NCBI GenBank assembly: GCA_900102065.1
Contig: FMVK01000009.1
Coordinates: forward strand, 1 to 64,000
Direction of reading: 5' to 3'
DNA: 64,000 bases
Source: Lachnospiraceae bacterium XPB1003
Lineage (GTDB): Bacteria > Bacillota > Clostridia > Lachnospirales > Lachnospiraceae
The translations under genes and the position numbers were made by a program. The notes under the pieces were generated by a model that made no database searches, had not been told where the DNA came from, and was given only the letters and a program-made list of their open reading frames with translations. Position 1 is the stretch's first letter. Every line of letters starts with the position of its first letter. Shown piece by piece: positions 25,490-33,332 of the stretch.

Positions 25490-25978
25490 ATGAAGAAGAA
25501 AGATACAGTTGATAACGATATTGAAGAGGCTTTTGCCGATATTTATACCAAGTTCAAGCTTCATTTTTACCGTGAAGTCTTCAAGAACTGGGATAATCGT
25601 GAAGCTACTCTTACCACGGTCGAGTCCTTTTGCATGGAGGTTATCTATGCTCTGAAGAGACCTACGGTTAATGAATTCGCTTCATTCGTAAGGATCTCAT
25701 CACCGAATGCGGCATATAAGATCAATAACCTGGTTAAAAAGGGCTATCTTCGCAGAGTGCAGTCGGAGACTGACAGACGTGAATATTACCTCGAACCGAC
25801 AGACAAGTATCTTGCTTATTACAATATAGCGAGTGCCTATATGTATAAGACCATAGGGAAGACCAGGAGCCGCCTTGATAAGGAACAGCAGAAGGGTGCG
25901 CTTGAATTGTTCCGGATCATACTCGAGGAAATGAACGCGGATATGCCGGAACTTGAGAAAAACGATAAGAATAAATAA
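25490..25978 (+). CDS. MarR-family regulator, probable controller of the fab operon
   Basis: A 162-aa winged-helix protein: dimerisation helices at both ends and a central wHTH (about residues 55-105) with VNEFASFVRISSPNAAYKINNLVKKGYLRR and the wing SETDRREYYLEPTDK. It lies 11 bp after fabZ and before the operon terminator, so it is made with the enzymes it probably controls. FabT in lactic acid bacteria is also a MarR protein in a fab cluster, but here the gene is last, and no orthology is claimed. A candidate operator is the palindrome at 16156. Confidence 0.8.
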   Translation: MKKKDTVDNDIEEAFADIYTKFKLHFYREVFKNWDNREATLTTVESFCMEVIYALKRPTVNEFASFVRISSPNAAYKINNLVKKGYLRRVQSETDRREYYLEPTDKYLAYYNIASAYMYKTIGKTRSRLDKEQQKGALELFRIILEEMNADMPELEKNDKNK

Positions 25979-25985
25979 CCTTGAA

Positions 25986-26013
25986 AATGAACGTCTGAGG
26001 ACGTTCATTTTTT
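25986..26013 (+). terminator. Terminator of the acc-fab operon
   Basis: A perfect 10-bp stem (AATGAACGTC / GACGTTCATT) with loop TGAG is followed by a T6 run. It starts seven bases after the MarR stop codon. Confidence 0.93.
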
Positions 26014-26133
26014 ATATAATTGTTTTACTTTTAGGACATGAAAGCTTATAATATAACATATGGGGTAAAGTATCGTTCCGGTGCGAAAACATCGGGACAG
26101 ACTAGTGTTTTTTACTTTAAGGAGGTTACGGCA

Positions 26134-26772
26134 ATGCAGAATTACAAGAAGATCGACTATTCAAGGAACAAGGATGTAGTACTTCGTTACATTCCGGGAC
26201 ATTTTATCACTCCGCACTCGCATGTAAACTATTACATGGACTTAAGTGACATGAAGGCAAGACAGCGTGAAGCCCGTGCAACAGGTGAGGAGATTGCAGA
26301 AATGTATCTTGCATCGACCGTGGTTGATACGATACTTTGTCTTGAAAATATGGAAGTTGTTGGTGCATATCTGGCCAACAAACTTACTAAAGCCGGGGTT
26401 ATTTCCAAGAATGCGCATAAGACGATCTATGTAGTAGGTCCTGAATATGACAGCAGCGGACAGATCATCTTCCGCGAAAATGTGGCACACATGGTTAAGG
26501 ATAAAAATGTGCTGGTGCTCACAGCTTCGGTTTCAACAGGTAGCTCTCTTTCCAATGCGCTTGAGAATATCGGATATTACGGAGGTCATGTCATCGGCGT
26601 ATCCGCTATCTTCTCTGCGGCAAGCAAGGTTATGGGAATACCTATCCTGGCGCTGTATTCAACAGCAGACCTTCCGGATTATCGAAGCTATGCTCCGGAC
26701 AATTGCCCTATGTGCAAGGCCGGTGAGAAGGCTGATGCGATCTGTAACGGTTTCGGATACAGCTCACTTTGA
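26134..26772 (+). CDS. Phosphoribosyltransferase-like protein
   Basis: A 212-aa protein of the type I phosphoribosyltransferase fold. The PRPP loop appears as VLVLTASVSTGSSLSNAL, like the motif in orotate phosphoribosyltransferases, but the first acidic residue pair is replaced by TA. A CPMCKAGEKAD segment near the C-terminus holds two cysteines. The length resembles PyrE, yet no pyrimidine gene is nearby, so the substrate is unclear. ATG 26134 lies behind the ideal AAGGAGG; a longer frame from 26038 would begin inside the leader. The transcript probably has an 80-nt structured leader. Confidence 0.75.
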   Translation: MQNYKKIDYSRNKDVVLRYIPGHFITPHSHVNYYMDLSDMKARQREARATGEEIAEMYLASTVVDTILCLENMEVVGAYLANKLTKAGVISKNAHKTIYVVGPEYDSSGQIIFRENVAHMVKDKNVLVLTASVSTGSSLSNALENIGYYGGHVIGVSAIFSAASKVMGIPILALYSTADLPDYRSYAPDNCPMCKAGEKADAICNGFGYSSL

Positions 26773-26796
26773 TAAATATTTGATCATATAAAAAGA

Positions 26797-26830
26797 GGAG
26801 CGGGGATGTATGTCTCCGCTCCGTTGGTTT
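26797..26830 (+). terminator. Probable weak terminator
   Basis: The stem GGAGCGGGGA / TCTCCGCTCC (one G-U pair) with a 6-nt loop is followed by GTTGGTTTTA. It lies 24 bp after the phosphoribosyltransferase stop. The U-tract is imperfect, so partial readthrough into the next gene is possible. Confidence 0.55.
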
Positions 26831-26844
26831 TAGAGGGATTAAAG

Positions 26845-27525
26845 ATGTCAGTTATCGCAGTCATAACCGCAAGAGGCGGTTCCAAGAGAATACCGAAAAA
26901 GAACATAAGAGATTTTTGCGGTAAACCGATCATTGTTTATTCAATAGAAGCGGCTATCGGTTCCGGAATCTTCGATGAGGTGATGGTAAGTACCGACAGC
27001 GAAGAGATAGCGGAGATCGCGAGAGCAGCCGGAGCATCGGTTCCTTTTCTTAGGAGTGAAAAGACAAGCGGTGACTTTGCTACAACAGCAGATGTACTTA
27101 GAGAAGTCCTGTCGGAATATTCAGCCAAGGGCAGGACATTCGATGAGATGTGCTGTATCTATCCTACAGCTCCTTTTGTTACATCCGATAAACTGATAAA
27201 GGCTCATGAGATATTGCAGGGATCGGCTGCCGATGCGGTGATGCCGGTAGTTCGTTTCGGATTCCCGCCTCAGAGAGCGAATATAATAAAGGACGGGATA
27301 CTGGAGTATCAATATCCGCAGTTTAGGACAGCAAGATCCCAGGATCTCGAACCTGTATATCATGACTGCGGACAGTTCTATTTTTACAAGATTAAGAGCG
27401 ATCTGACTTTTTCGGTTGACAGATACGCTCCGCTTATCGTCCCGGAGACAGAGGTTCAGGATATAGATAATGAGAGTGACTGGATCATAGCGGAGATGAA
27501 GTATAAGCTGATGCTCAAAGCGTAA
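26845..27525 (+). CDS. CMP-sugar (PseF/NeuA-like) cytidylyltransferase
   Basis: A 226-aa enzyme that activates a nonulosonic acid with CTP. It carries IAVITARGGSKRIPKKNI (nucleotide-binding P-loop), VSTDSEEIAEIA, CCIYPTAPF and FRTARSQDLEPVYHDCGQFYFY. The last motif favours pseudaminic acid cytidylyltransferase (PseF) over NeuA. Other Pse or Neu pathway genes are not in the window, so the sugar is not certain. ATG 26845 follows AGAGGG; an upstream ATG at 26806 lies inside a hairpin. Confidence 0.82.
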   Translation: MSVIAVITARGGSKRIPKKNIRDFCGKPIIVYSIEAAIGSGIFDEVMVSTDSEEIAEIARAAGASVPFLRSEKTSGDFATTADVLREVLSEYSAKGRTFDEMCCIYPTAPFVTSDKLIKAHEILQGSAADAVMPVVRFGFPPQRANIIKDGILEYQYPQFRTARSQDLEPVYHDCGQFYFYKIKSDLTFSVDRYAPLIVPETEVQDIDNESDWIIAEMKYKLMLKA

Positions 27526-27549
27526 GATCAAATGAGGGGGATTCTGCAA

Positions 27550-29796
27550 ATGAGTAAGAGCGCTGACAAACCGGTTAGGAAAAGAGTAAGGAAGAGTGCC
27601 GACGACGAGAAGTTAAAAGTATCGGAATCTATCCTTAAGACAGCGGAGGAAATGATATCCGTTCCTGTATCCGCAAGTGTATATGGTCATGGGCATATGC
27701 GTGCTTATGATAAGATCGGCGATTTCGAAGTAAGACCCGGATTCTACGAGATCAATGGTGCGACAGCTATTCCCGGTGGCGTTAATTTTACTATCTCATC
27801 ACATCAGGCAACTTACTGCGAGCTTCTTCTTTTCGAAAGAAAGGAGAAGATCCCGTACGCAGTTCTTCCATTTCCAAAAGAATACAGGATAGGTAATGTC
27901 TGGTCGATGATCGTTTTCGGTCTCGACATAGAAGAGTTTGAATATGCCTATCGTTTTGACGGACCTTACGATCCTGCCAAGGGTCTTCTCTTTGATAAGA
28001 CGAAGGTCATCCTGGATCCTTATGCACGTGCCGTTACAGGTCAGCATGTCTGGGGTGCGAAGCGAAGCGGTTTCTATACGGCAAGAGTCGTACGAAACGA
28101 CTTTGATTGGGGCGTACAGGGCAATTCCAATAATCAGATGGAAGATCTGATTATTTACGAGATGCATGTGAGAGGCTTTACACAGGCCGGCTCATCAGGT
28201 GTCGAGCATAACGGTACTTTTTCCGGAATAATAGAAAAGCTTCCATATCTCGAGAGGCTGGGAGTGACGGCATTGGAACTGATGCCGGTGTTTGAATTTG
28301 ATGAGAATCTTGCGCACAGAGATTTCTACGGAAGAAATCTTATCGATTATTGGGGATATAATACCGTCTGCTTCTTTGCTCCCAATACGGGCTATGCATC
28401 CGAAAACGAATATAACAGAGAGGGATCGCAGCTTAAGAATCTTATAAGAGAGTGCCACGACAGAGGCATAGATGTATTGCTGGATGTGGTATTCAATCAT
28501 ACTGCCGAAGGAGACGAGAGAGGACCTGCCTTCTCTTTCAAGGGTATAGATAATAACATTTATTACATGCTCACACCCGATGGAAAGTATTACAATTTCA
28601 GCGGATGCGGAAATACATTAAACTGCAATCATCCGATAGTTCAGCGCCTTATCCTGGATTGCCTCCGTTATTGGGTAACGGTCTATCATGTAGACGGATT
28701 CAGATTCGATCTTGCGGCCATCCTCGGAAGAAATGAGGACGGTTCGCCTATGAGTAAGCCACCGCTGTTGCAGAGCCTCGCTTTCGATCCAATCCTTGGC
28801 GGTGTTAAGCTCATAGCGGAAGCCTGGGATGCCGGTGGTCTTTATCAGGTCGGAACATTCCCTTCATGGAACAGATGGGCTGAGTGGAACGGAAGATACA
28901 GAGATGATATGAGGTCATTCCTTAAGGGGGATGCGGGATTTGCGGATGCCGCAGCGAAGAGGATCATGGGATCGCCGGATATCTATATGCCGGAGATAAG
29001 AGGATCCAGAGCTTCAGTCAACTTTATAGACTGTCATGACGGATTCACGCTCCACGATCTCTATACCTATGATCGCAAACATAATGAAGAGAATAACTGG
29101 AATAACACGGATGGCGCGGATGATAACCGCAGCTGGAACTGTGGTGTGGAAGGCGAGACTTCCGATCCCGAGATCAACAGGCTGCGCAGAAGGATGGAAG
29201 AGAATGCCATTGCTGTTTTGATGTTAAGCCGAGGAACTCCGATGTTCTTCATGGGCGATGAATTCGGTAACTCACAGGGCGGTAATAACAATGCGTACTG
29301 TCAGGATAATTTCATCGCATGGCTGAACTGGGAAGATCTGAACCGGAACAGTGACCTGTTTGATTTCTTCAGATTCGTGATCAATTTCAGAAAAGCTCAT
29401 GACTGCATCAAGATGAAATGCAGGGAAGGGGCATTCGGATTCCCTGAAATGTCCGCGCATGATGTGGAACCCTGGAGCTGTGATTATAAAGACTACTCTC
29501 ATTTTGTGGGAGTGATGTTCTCGGGAACGAATGAGAAAACAGGTGAGCCCCAGGCTGTATATCTGGCTGTTAATACATACTGGGAACCGCTTTCGATCCA
29601 TATCCCGGAACTGCCTGAGGGATGCGGGTATCATTGGAGGAGAGTGGTGGATACCTATGAAAGAGATCCGCTGGCAGGCTGGATAGATGATGAGGGGACG
29701 CCGGCCGATGAAAGTGATTTCGAAGGCCATAAGGATAATTGCAGGTGGTATATCAGAGAAAGAACCGTGATAGTATTTGATGCTGTGAAGGATTGA
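27550..29796 (+). CDS. glgX: Glycogen debranching enzyme (GlgX/isoamylase type)
   Basis: A 748-aa GH13 enzyme that cleaves alpha-1,6 branches of glycogen or starch. The order is an N-terminal CBM48 domain (about residues 50-165), then a catalytic barrel with MHVRGFT, DVVFNHTAEG, nucleophile Asp in VDGFRFDLAAIL, acid/base Glu in LIAEAWDAGG, and the stabilising Asp in NFIDCHDGFTL, then a beta C-terminal domain. The first 35 residues are basic and probably disordered. ATG 27550 follows GAGGGGG; an upstream ATG at 27532 would place the ribosome site inside the frame. No signal peptide, so it acts on cytoplasmic glycogen. Confidence 0.9.
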   Translation: MSKSADKPVRKRVRKSADDEKLKVSESILKTAEEMISVPVSASVYGHGHMRAYDKIGDFEVRPGFYEINGATAIPGGVNFTISSHQATYCELLLFERKEKIPYAVLPFPKEYRIGNVWSMIVFGLDIEEFEYAYRFDGPYDPAKGLLFDKTKVILDPYARAVTGQHVWGAKRSGFYTARVVRNDFDWGVQGNSNNQMEDLIIYEMHVRGFTQAGSSGVEHNGTFSGIIEKLPYLERLGVTALELMPVFEFDENLAHRDFYGRNLIDYWGYNTVCFFAPNTGYASENEYNREGSQLKNLIRECHDRGIDVLLDVVFNHTAEGDERGPAFSFKGIDNNIYYMLTPDGKYYNFSGCGNTLNCNHPIVQRLILDCLRYWVTVYHVDGFRFDLAAILGRNEDGSPMSKPPLLQSLAFDPILGGVKLIAEAWDAGGLYQVGTFPSWNRWAEWNGRYRDDMRSFLKGDAGFADAAAKRIMGSPDIYMPEIRGSRASVNFIDCHDGFTLHDLYTYDRKHNEENNWNNTDGADDNRSWNCGVEGETSDPEINRLRRRMEENAIAVLMLSRGTPMFFMGDEFGNSQGGNNNAYCQDNFIAWLNWEDLNRNSDLFDFFRFVINFRKAHDCIKMKCREGAFGFPEMSAHDVEPWSCDYKDYSHFVGVMFSGTNEKTGEPQAVYLAVNTYWEPLSIHIPELPEGCGYHWRRVVDTYERDPLAGWIDDEGTPADESDFEGHKDNCRWYIRERTVIVFDAVKD

Positions 29797-29832
29797 AACT
29801 GACAGATATACTGCTATGGGGGTGATGATCAA

Positions 29833-29860
29833 AAATACCGGGGCTATCCCGGTATTTTTT
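29833..29860 (+). terminator. Terminator after glgX
   Basis: A perfect 10-bp stem AAATACCGGG / CCCGGTATTT with loop GCTAT is followed by TTT. It lies 36 bp after the glgX stop. Confidence 0.92.
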
Positions 29861-29924
29861 ACTAATACAGGTTAGAATAAACTAATAAAGGATAGCAAAA
29901 ACTACTAAAATTACATTTCGTGTC

Positions 29925-29954
29925 TTGACACATTATATAAGCCTTTGATATAAA
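29925..29954 (+). promoter_or_regulatory. Promoter of the riboswitch-ABC transcript
   Basis: TTGACA (29925-29930), an 18-bp spacer and TATAAA (29949-29954). Transcription would begin near 29961, just before the riboswitch aptamer. Confidence 0.75.
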
Positions 29955-29980
29955 GGAAATATAAACCAAATATATGTTTT

Positions 29981-30066
29981 CCTTAAGGGAGTAATCGGCG
30001 CGAAAGCGCGGTAAAGTCGTCATCACGGAGAATATCCCGGCTTTGCCATAATCGGTGAGACTTAGG
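29981..30066 (+). ncRNA. yybP-ykoY (Mn2+) riboswitch aptamer
   Basis: The conserved blocks of the yybP-ykoY family appear in order. They are the P1 5' strand CCTTAAGG, loop L1 GGGAGTAA, a GCGC-GAAA-GCGC hairpin, GTAAAGTCGTCATCACGG with L3 GTCGTCA, CCCGGCTTTGCC, and the P1 3' strand GAGACTTAGG. This family senses Mn2+. P1 pairs with one bulge. It lies between a good promoter (29925) and an MacB-like ABC transporter gene, which is not one of the usual Mn exporter genes. Confidence 0.85.
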
Positions 30067-30102
30067 TCAGTTAAAGCTGTACCGGGTCTCTGTCTTTTTT
30101 TA
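30057..30102 (+). terminator. Expression-platform terminator of the riboswitch
   Basis: GAGAC (30057-30061), part of the aptamer's closing helix, can instead pair with GTCTC (30086-30090), with an inner stem AGGT-CAG / CTG-T-ACC. TGTCTTTTTTT follows. The shared GAGAC strand means ligand-stabilised P1 would block the terminator, the usual ON logic for this class. Confidence 0.75.
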
Positions 30103-30114
30103 AGGGTTATTGAT

Positions 30115-30148
30115 CGAGCGAGTGCAGCAAATGCATTCGCTCTTTTTT
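30115..30148 (+). terminator. Second terminator hairpin before the ABC gene
   Basis: GAGCGAGTGCA / TGCATTCGCTC (one G-U pair) with loop GCAAA is followed directly by TTTTTT, and the ABC gene starts only 18 bp later. It follows the riboswitch terminator in tandem. It must be read through or opened for the operon to be expressed. Confidence 0.8.
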
Positions 30149-30165
30149 GGATTAAGGAGGTTGAT

Positions 30166-30864
30166 ATGAATATAAAGATCAACGATCTGCATAAGTTTTA
30201 TGGCGACAGCAGTAACCGGGTTGAGGTTTTAAAGGGTGTTAATTGTGAAGTCCTTGACGGTGAGATCTGTGTACTGCTTGGACCTTCGGGTTCCGGAAAA
30301 TCAACACTGCTCAATATCATAGGCGGTATAGAGCCTGCCACATCGGGAAGCGTGGATATAGGAAATGACAGTACGGAGCATATGAATGCAAAACAGCTTA
30401 CGCTGTACAGGAGAAATCATCTTGGATTTGTATTCCAGTTCTATAATCTGATCCCGAATCTTACCGTTAAGGAGAATATAGAAGTCAGCGCATACTTAAG
30501 TAAGAACCCTCTTGATATCAATGAACTGCTTAAGACTCTCGGGCTCTACGAGCACAGGGATAAACTTCCTTCACAGCTCTCAGGCGGACAGCAGCAGAGA
30601 TGCGCTATAGGAAGAGCGCTGATAAAGAACCCGTCGCTTCTTTTGTGTGACGAGCCTACAGGCGCTCTTGATTACAAGACATCCAAGGAAATACTTGTAC
30701 TTATCGAATCCATTAACAAGAAATATAAAAATACAATAATAATAGTCACTCATAATGATGCTATCAAGTATATGGCAAACAGAGTTCTGAAGATGCGTGA
30801 CGGACTTATTGTTTCGGATACCGTTAATGAGATGCCGATGAATGCGGCTGATATCGAATGGTAA
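30166..30864 (+). CDS. ABC transporter ATPase, MacB/LolD type
   Basis: A 232-aa ATPase with Walker A GPSGSGKST, Q-loop FVFQFYNLIPN, signature LSGGQQQR, Walker B LLLCDEPTGALD and H-loop IIVTHN. This pattern is typical of type VII ABC systems that work with FtsX-like permeases rather than as classic pores. AAGGAGG is five bases before the ATG. It begins the operon controlled by the yybP-ykoY riboswitch, and its permease follows 15 bp later. Confidence 0.93.
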   Translation: MNIKINDLHKFYGDSSNRVEVLKGVNCEVLDGEICVLLGPSGSGKSTLLNIIGGIEPATSGSVDIGNDSTEHMNAKQLTLYRRNHLGFVFQFYNLIPNLTVKENIEVSAYLSKNPLDINELLKTLGLYEHRDKLPSQLSGGQQQRCAIGRALIKNPSLLLCDEPTGALDYKTSKEILVLIESINKKYKNTIIIVTHNDAIKYMANRVLKMRDGLIVSDTVNEMPMNAADIEW

Positions 30865-30879
30865 TGGTGAGGTGAGGTT

Positions 30880-33147
30880 ATGTTCAATCCTCTGAACAAA
30901 AGGATACCAAGAGAATTTAAATCAAATGCAGGTAGATATATCTGTACATTTATCCTGCTTTTCATCACTATCATAGTCGGCGCCGGATCGCTTGTCGTAA
31001 TGGACAGCGTTACGCTCATGCTTGATAACATGGAAGAAGATAATATCCTTGAGGACGGTTACTGGGAAACCAAATACGAGACGACTAAGGATGCCATCAA
31101 GAAGGTAGAGAAGAGAGGGATCAAAGTCTTCGAGAATTTCTATGTGACGGATGATGATTTTGACGGCAATGCCAAATTCTATGTCTTTAATGAGAGGACA
31201 GAGATCGATCTGCCTATGGTATATGACGGCAGGCTTCCGGCGACGGGAAGTGATGATGAGATAGCATTGGACAGACTCTTTGCAGAGTGCAGGGGTATCA
31301 ATATAGGTGATGTCATAGATGTTAACGGCAAGGAGTTTAAGGTTGTTGGAACAGCTGCTTTGCCGGACTATACGGCCCTGTTTATGGATAATCAGGATAT
31401 GATGATGAACACCAAGGATTTCGGTGTTGCTATTGTATCTTCGGAAGCTTTCGAGGATCTTGACGGTCAGAATCTTACATACAGATACAGTTATCGCTTT
31501 ATTGAAAGGGATAAGACCGATAAAGAAAAGAACGACGAAGCCGAAGAGATAATAAAGATACTGGCAAAAAGCGGCGCGGATGTTCAGGAATATCTTACGG
31601 AAGATGCCAACCAGAGTATTTCGTATCTAAAGAATGATATGGGACACGACGGCCCTATGATAAAGGTATTTGTTTATATACTGGTTACGATCATAGCATT
31701 TATCTTTGCCGTCCTTACATCCAATACCATTGAGCAGGAATCTTCAATCATAGGAACGCTTATGGCAATGGGATATAAGAAGAGCGAAGTGATCCTTCAT
31801 TATCTCATGCCTACGATCATCATAGCAGTCCTGGCATCTGCCGCAGGAAATGCCTTTGGATATGCGGTTATGACGGATGGATTTAAGGCAACATATTACA
31901 GCTCCTATTCACTGCCGCCGCTTAAGCTTGTTTTCAATGTCGAGGCCTTTATCCTTACTACTGTCATCCCTGTGCTGATAATGATAATAGTCAATCTGGT
32001 AATGCTTGCGGACAAGCTGTCTTTGTCGCCTCTTAAATTCCTCAGGAAGGATCTTAAGAAGAGACATCAGAAGAAGGCAGTGAAGCTGCCGAATATCAGC
32101 TTCTTAGGCAGGTTCAGGATACGTGTCATGCTGCAGAACAAGGGAAGCTTTGTAGTATTGTTCTTAGGGATATTTTTCTCCAGCTTCTTGTTAATGTTCG
32201 GATTGGGCTTAACACCTCTGATGGATCATTATGTTGAGGTGGCGGATGATACTCTTCCTTATGAGTATATGTATATGCTGAAAAAGCCCGTGAACAGGCA
32301 CGGCGGAGAAAAGCTTTATATGACAACGCTGGTAACCGAGTATTACTTAACCGGTAAGGAAGTGGATGTAACATTCTATGGTATTGATACCGGAAAAAAA
32401 GACAGTAAATTCAAAGACTCGGGAGCTACGGATGGCGAAGGTGAGATCGCCGTTACGGATTCTCTTGCAAAGAAGTTCAACGTAAGTGTGGGAGATACTC
32501 TGAAATTCAGAGATAAGAATACGGATGAGGAGTACGAGCTTACCGTGGTCGCGGTGAACGGGTATACCAACAATCTGGGCGCATATATGGACAGGGACAG
32601 GCTTAACAGATTACTGGATAACAAACATGGCGAATATAACGCATATGTTTCGGATGAGAAGATGAATCTGGATGATGATGATATCGCCAAGTTTATCAAG
32701 CGTTCGGATGTGGTTGGATCTGCAAAGGAGATGATGCAGACGTTCGGAGGGATAATCACGGCGTTCAATGTATTCTCAGTCTTTGCATACATAGTGATCA
32801 TGTACCTCCTTACCAAGGTTGTTATAGACAAGAATGCGCTTTACATTTCCTTCATGAAAGTATTCGGATACGACAGCAGGGAGATCAGAAAACTTTATCT
32901 GGATGCTTCCGCAATAGTGACGGTTGTATCTCTGATCGTCTGCATTCCTCTGGAGGTTAAGGTTTTCAAACTCGCAATGATATATTTCTCCAGCATGATA
33001 GAGGGATATATGGAGTTCTATCTGCCGACAAGTGTTTACTCGGAGATAGTGGCTATGGGCCTTATTTGTTATTTCTTAATAAATGCGTTACATCTCATAA
33101 GGATCAAAAAGATCCCCATGAGTGAAGCTTTAAAGAACAGGGATTAA
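30880..33147 (+). CDS. ABC transporter permease, FtsX/MacB-like, large
   Basis: A 755-aa permease with two FtsX domains. TM1 lies at about residues 20-42, followed by a long exterior domain (about 45-240). Three TMs lie around 262-380 (VYILVTIIAFIFAVLTSNTI, then the FGYAVM region), a fourth at about 425-445, a second exterior domain (about 450-625), and three final TMs. ATPases of this kind drive conformational change that removes or releases substrates from the outer membrane leaflet. RBS GAGGTGAGG precedes the ATG. The HlyD-like adaptor 33333-34838 follows under its own promoter. Confidence 0.9.
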   Translation: MFNPLNKRIPREFKSNAGRYICTFILLFITIIVGAGSLVVMDSVTLMLDNMEEDNILEDGYWETKYETTKDAIKKVEKRGIKVFENFYVTDDDFDGNAKFYVFNERTEIDLPMVYDGRLPATGSDDEIALDRLFAECRGINIGDVIDVNGKEFKVVGTAALPDYTALFMDNQDMMMNTKDFGVAIVSSEAFEDLDGQNLTYRYSYRFIERDKTDKEKNDEAEEIIKILAKSGADVQEYLTEDANQSISYLKNDMGHDGPMIKVFVYILVTIIAFIFAVLTSNTIEQESSIIGTLMAMGYKKSEVILHYLMPTIIIAVLASAAGNAFGYAVMTDGFKATYYSSYSLPPLKLVFNVEAFILTTVIPVLIMIIVNLVMLADKLSLSPLKFLRKDLKKRHQKKAVKLPNISFLGRFRIRVMLQNKGSFVVLFLGIFFSSFLLMFGLGLTPLMDHYVEVADDTLPYEYMYMLKKPVNRHGGEKLYMTTLVTEYYLTGKEVDVTFYGIDTGKKDSKFKDSGATDGEGEIAVTDSLAKKFNVSVGDTLKFRDKNTDEEYELTVVAVNGYTNNLGAYMDRDRLNRLLDNKHGEYNAYVSDEKMNLDDDDIAKFIKRSDVVGSAKEMMQTFGGIITAFNVFSVFAYIVIMYLLTKVVIDKNALYISFMKVFGYDSREIRKLYLDASAIVTVVSLIVCIPLEVKVFKLAMIYFSSMIEGYMEFYLPTSVYSEIVAMGLICYFLINALHLIRIKKIPMSEALKNRD

Positions 33148-33228
33148 GAGAAAATTAAGAGTTTTATAACCCTGTATTAAAGACTTGACGGCGGAGGTGA
33201 TAGTAAACTGAGAAAAAATATTAAGTGA

Positions 33229-33262
33229 TTTAAGGATTATTTAATAATTGCGATTGTAATAT
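33229..33262 (+). promoter_or_regulatory. Direct-repeat operator and promoter of the adaptor gene
   Basis: TTTAAGGATTATTTAATAAT (33229-33248) is two half-sites TTTAA 11 bp apart. The second half-site begins 17 nt before the -10 box TAATAT (33257-33262). The same block, with the same 17-nt spacing to the -10, occurs at 36939 and 39374. This is the geometry of an OmpR-family activator covering the -35 region. The regulator at 36186-36848 is the obvious candidate. Confidence 0.7.
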
Positions 33263-33332
33263 TAGCGCATAAGGATAAAAAAGTATGGGTGACAGACTGA
33301 TAAACAGTCTTTCAAAAGAAGGGAGATAAATG

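Noticed and set aside
26040-26133. Purine riboswitch before the phosphoribosyltransferase-like gene
   Set aside because: The conserved junction sequences and loop-loop motifs of that class are missing, so only an unspecific structured leader is reported.
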